The notes below the pieces were generated by a model. The model saw only the letters and a list, made by a program, of their open reading frames with translations. It was not told where the DNA came from and did no database searches. Of a stretch of 64,000 nucleotides of DNA, positions 62,441-64,000 are shown piece after piece. Each line of letters starts with the position of its first letter. Position 1 is the stretch's first letter. Source of the stretch: Leucaena leucocephala (taxonomy: Eukaryota > Streptophyta > Magnoliopsida > Fabales > Fabaceae); the NCBI GenBank assembly GCA_037074615.1, contig CM073562.1:18114922-18178921 (forward strand). The letters are read 5' to 3'. A program made the position numbers and the translations under genes.

Positions 62441-64000
62441 TAGGGTTTAGGATTTAGGGGTTAGGGGTTAAGGGTTTAGGGTTTAGGAGTTAGGGGTTAG
62501 GGTCTGGGGTTTGGGTTTGGGGTTTAGGGTTTAGGGGTTAGGGGTTAGGGTTTAGGGGTCAGGGGTCAAGGGTCAGGGGTCAGGGGTCAGGGGTCAGGGC
62601 TCAGGGTTCAGGGTTCAAGGTTAGATGTTCAGGGGTTAAGGGCTTGGGGCTTAGGGCTTAGGGCGTAGGGCTTAGGGGCCTAGGGCTTAGGGGCTAGGGC
62701 TGAGGGGTTAGGGGTTAGGGGTTTAGGGGTTAGGGTTTGGGGGTTAGGGTTTAGGGTTGGGGTTAGGGTTGGGGTTTGGGGTTTGGGGGTTGGGGGTTCA
62801 GGTTTAGGGGTTCGGGGTTCGAGTTTCGGGTTTTAGGGTTTAGGGTCTAGGGTCTAGGGTCTAGGGTTAGGGTTTAGGGGTTAGGGGTTAGGGGGTTAGG
62901 GTGTAGGGTCTAGGGTGTAGGGTCTAGGGTCTAGGGTGTAGGGTATAGGGTCTAGGGTCTAAGGTCTTTGGTCTATGGTCTAGGGTTTAGAGTCTAGGGT
63001 CTAGGTTTTGGGTTTTGGTTTTTGGGGTTTGGGTTTAGGGTTTAGGGGTTAGGGTTTAGGGGTTTAGGGGTTTAGGGTGAGGTGTTTAGGGGTTAGGGGT
63101 TTTGGGGTTAGGGTGTAGGGTCTAGGGTCTATGGTGTAGGGTTTAGGGTCTAGGGGTTAGGGGTTAGGGTTTGGGTTTGGGGTTTGGGGTTCGGGGTTTG
63201 CGGTTTCGGTTTGGGGTTTGGGTTTGGGGTTTGGGGTTCGGGGTTTGGGGTTCGGGTTTGGGGTTGGGGTTTAGGGTTTAGGGTTTGGGGTTTGTGGTTT
63301 GGGGTTTTGGGTTTTGGGTTTAGGGTTGGGTTTGGGGTTTAGGGTTTTGGGTTTAGGGTTAGGGGTTAGGGGTTAGGGGTTAGGGTTTAGGGGTTAGGGT
63401 TTAGGGGTTAATGGTTAGGGTTTAGGGTTTGGGGTTTAGGGTTTTGGATTTTGGGTTTAGGGTTTTGGGTTTAGGGGTTAGGGTTTAGGGTTTTGGGTTT
63501 AGGGTTTAGGGGTTTAGGGGTTTAGGGTTTAGGGGTTAGGGGTTAGGGTTTAGGGGTTAGGGGTTAGGGCTTAGGGCTTAGGGCTTAGGGCTTGGGGCTT
63601 AGGGCTTGGGGCTTAGGGCTTAGGGCTTGGGGCTTAGGGCTTGGGGCTTAGGGTTTGGGGTTTAGGGTTTAGGGGTTTAGGGTTTAGGGTTTTGGGTTTT
63701 GGGGTTAGGGTTTTGGGTTAGGGTTTTGGGTTTTGGGTTAGGGGTTAGGGTTAGGTTTAAGGGTTTAGGGATAGGGTTTAGGGTTTAGGGGTTAGGGGTT
63801 AGGGGTTAGGGGTTAGGGGTTAGGGTTTAGGTGTTAGGGTTTAGGGGTGAGGGGTTCAGGGCGAGGGGTTCAGGGTGAGGGGTTCAGGGGTGAGGGGGTC
63901 CAGGGTCCGGGGTCCAGGGTCCGGGGTCCAGGGGTTAGGGTAGGGGGTTTAGGGTTTAGGGGGGTTTAGGGTTTGGGGGTTTAGGGTTTAGGGGGTTTAG
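62441..64000. repeat. Degenerate telomere-like (TTTAGGG variant) array
   Basis: Uninterrupted G-rich sequence built of 6-8 bp units related to the plant telomere repeat TTTAGGG, starting abruptly at 62441 and running past the window edge. Canonical TTTAGGG is mixed with variants arranged in local blocks: TTAGGGG (throughout), GGGGTCA (about 62557-62615), GGGCTTA (62640-62700 and 63567-63650), GGGTCTA (62843-63005), GGTTTGG/GGTTCGG (63160-63300), TTTTGGG (63300-63500 and 63685-63740) and GGGTTCAGGGTGA/GGTCCAGGGT (63845-63930). The G-rich strand runs 5' to 3' rightward, so the chromosome tip would be to the right. Confidence 0.93.

Noticed and set aside
62441..64000. CRISPR-like or coding repeat array
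   Set aside because: Units are 6-8 bp telomere-type variants without spacers in a plant genome; no reading frame interpretation fits.
1..64000. tRNA, rRNA or snRNA genes
   Set aside because: No cloverleaf with an anticodon arm and no rRNA signature was recognised by eye. A tRNAscan or Rfam search would settle small RNAs.

Overview
This is plant nuclear DNA and almost certainly a eudicot. The genes are intron-rich with GT..AG introns, the spacers are very AT-rich, and the repeats are plant types: a Copia LTR element, hAT-like and Stowaway-like elements, and an Au-type SINE tail. The plant-specific families seen are MYB-CC, ARA6-type Rab, PUB ARM U-box and plant shugoshin. The species cannot be named from the sequence. 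The last 1.56 kb is a degenerate TTTAGGG-type array with its G-rich strand running rightward, so the window probably reaches a right-hand chromosome end.

Layout, left to right. 1-5.2 kb: a SINE insertion, then a MYB-CC (PHR1-like) transcription factor on the minus strand. 5.2-9.3 kb: AT-rich spacer with a 110-bp minisatellite and a hAT-type non-autonomous element with a perfect 8-bp target duplication. 9.3-12 kb: shugoshin (minus, 14 exons, a C-terminal exon pair present three times). 13.4-15.6 kb: a GC-rich pectate lyase (plus). 17.7-26.5 kb: a pseudogene of the plastid ATPase SPD1 (plus), with several frameshifts and stops and a 4.8-kb Copia element inserted inside one coding exon. 27.6-33.2 kb: a serine carboxypeptidase-like pseudogene (minus), with one MITE on a splice donor and others in its introns. 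34.4-37.5 kb: a small DUF4050 (Gag1-like clamp) protein (minus). 40.7-41.5 kb: a BORCS8/MEF2BNB-like protein (plus). 42.4-47.2 kb: a PUB14-like U-box E3 ligase (minus), with a small non-autonomous LTR element in intron 1. 48.3-49.9 kb: two further transposon copies. 51.8-54.4 kb: an ARA6/RABF1 Rab GTPase (minus). 55.2-60.1 kb: a PAT15-like DHHC S-acyltransferase (plus), head-to-head with the Rab. 62.4-64 kb: the telomere-like array.

These genes form no pathway cluster. Two themes stand out. First, two adjacent genes (SPD1 and the carboxypeptidase) are both dead and loaded with transposons, as expected for one copy of a duplicated segment losing genes; intact copies would then sit elsewhere. 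Second, a Rab with an N-terminal MGC lipidation signature shares an 810-bp divergent promoter region with an S-acyltransferase. Exon coordinates were built by hand from splice signals and reading-frame continuity. No similarity search was run; family names rest on recognised motifs.
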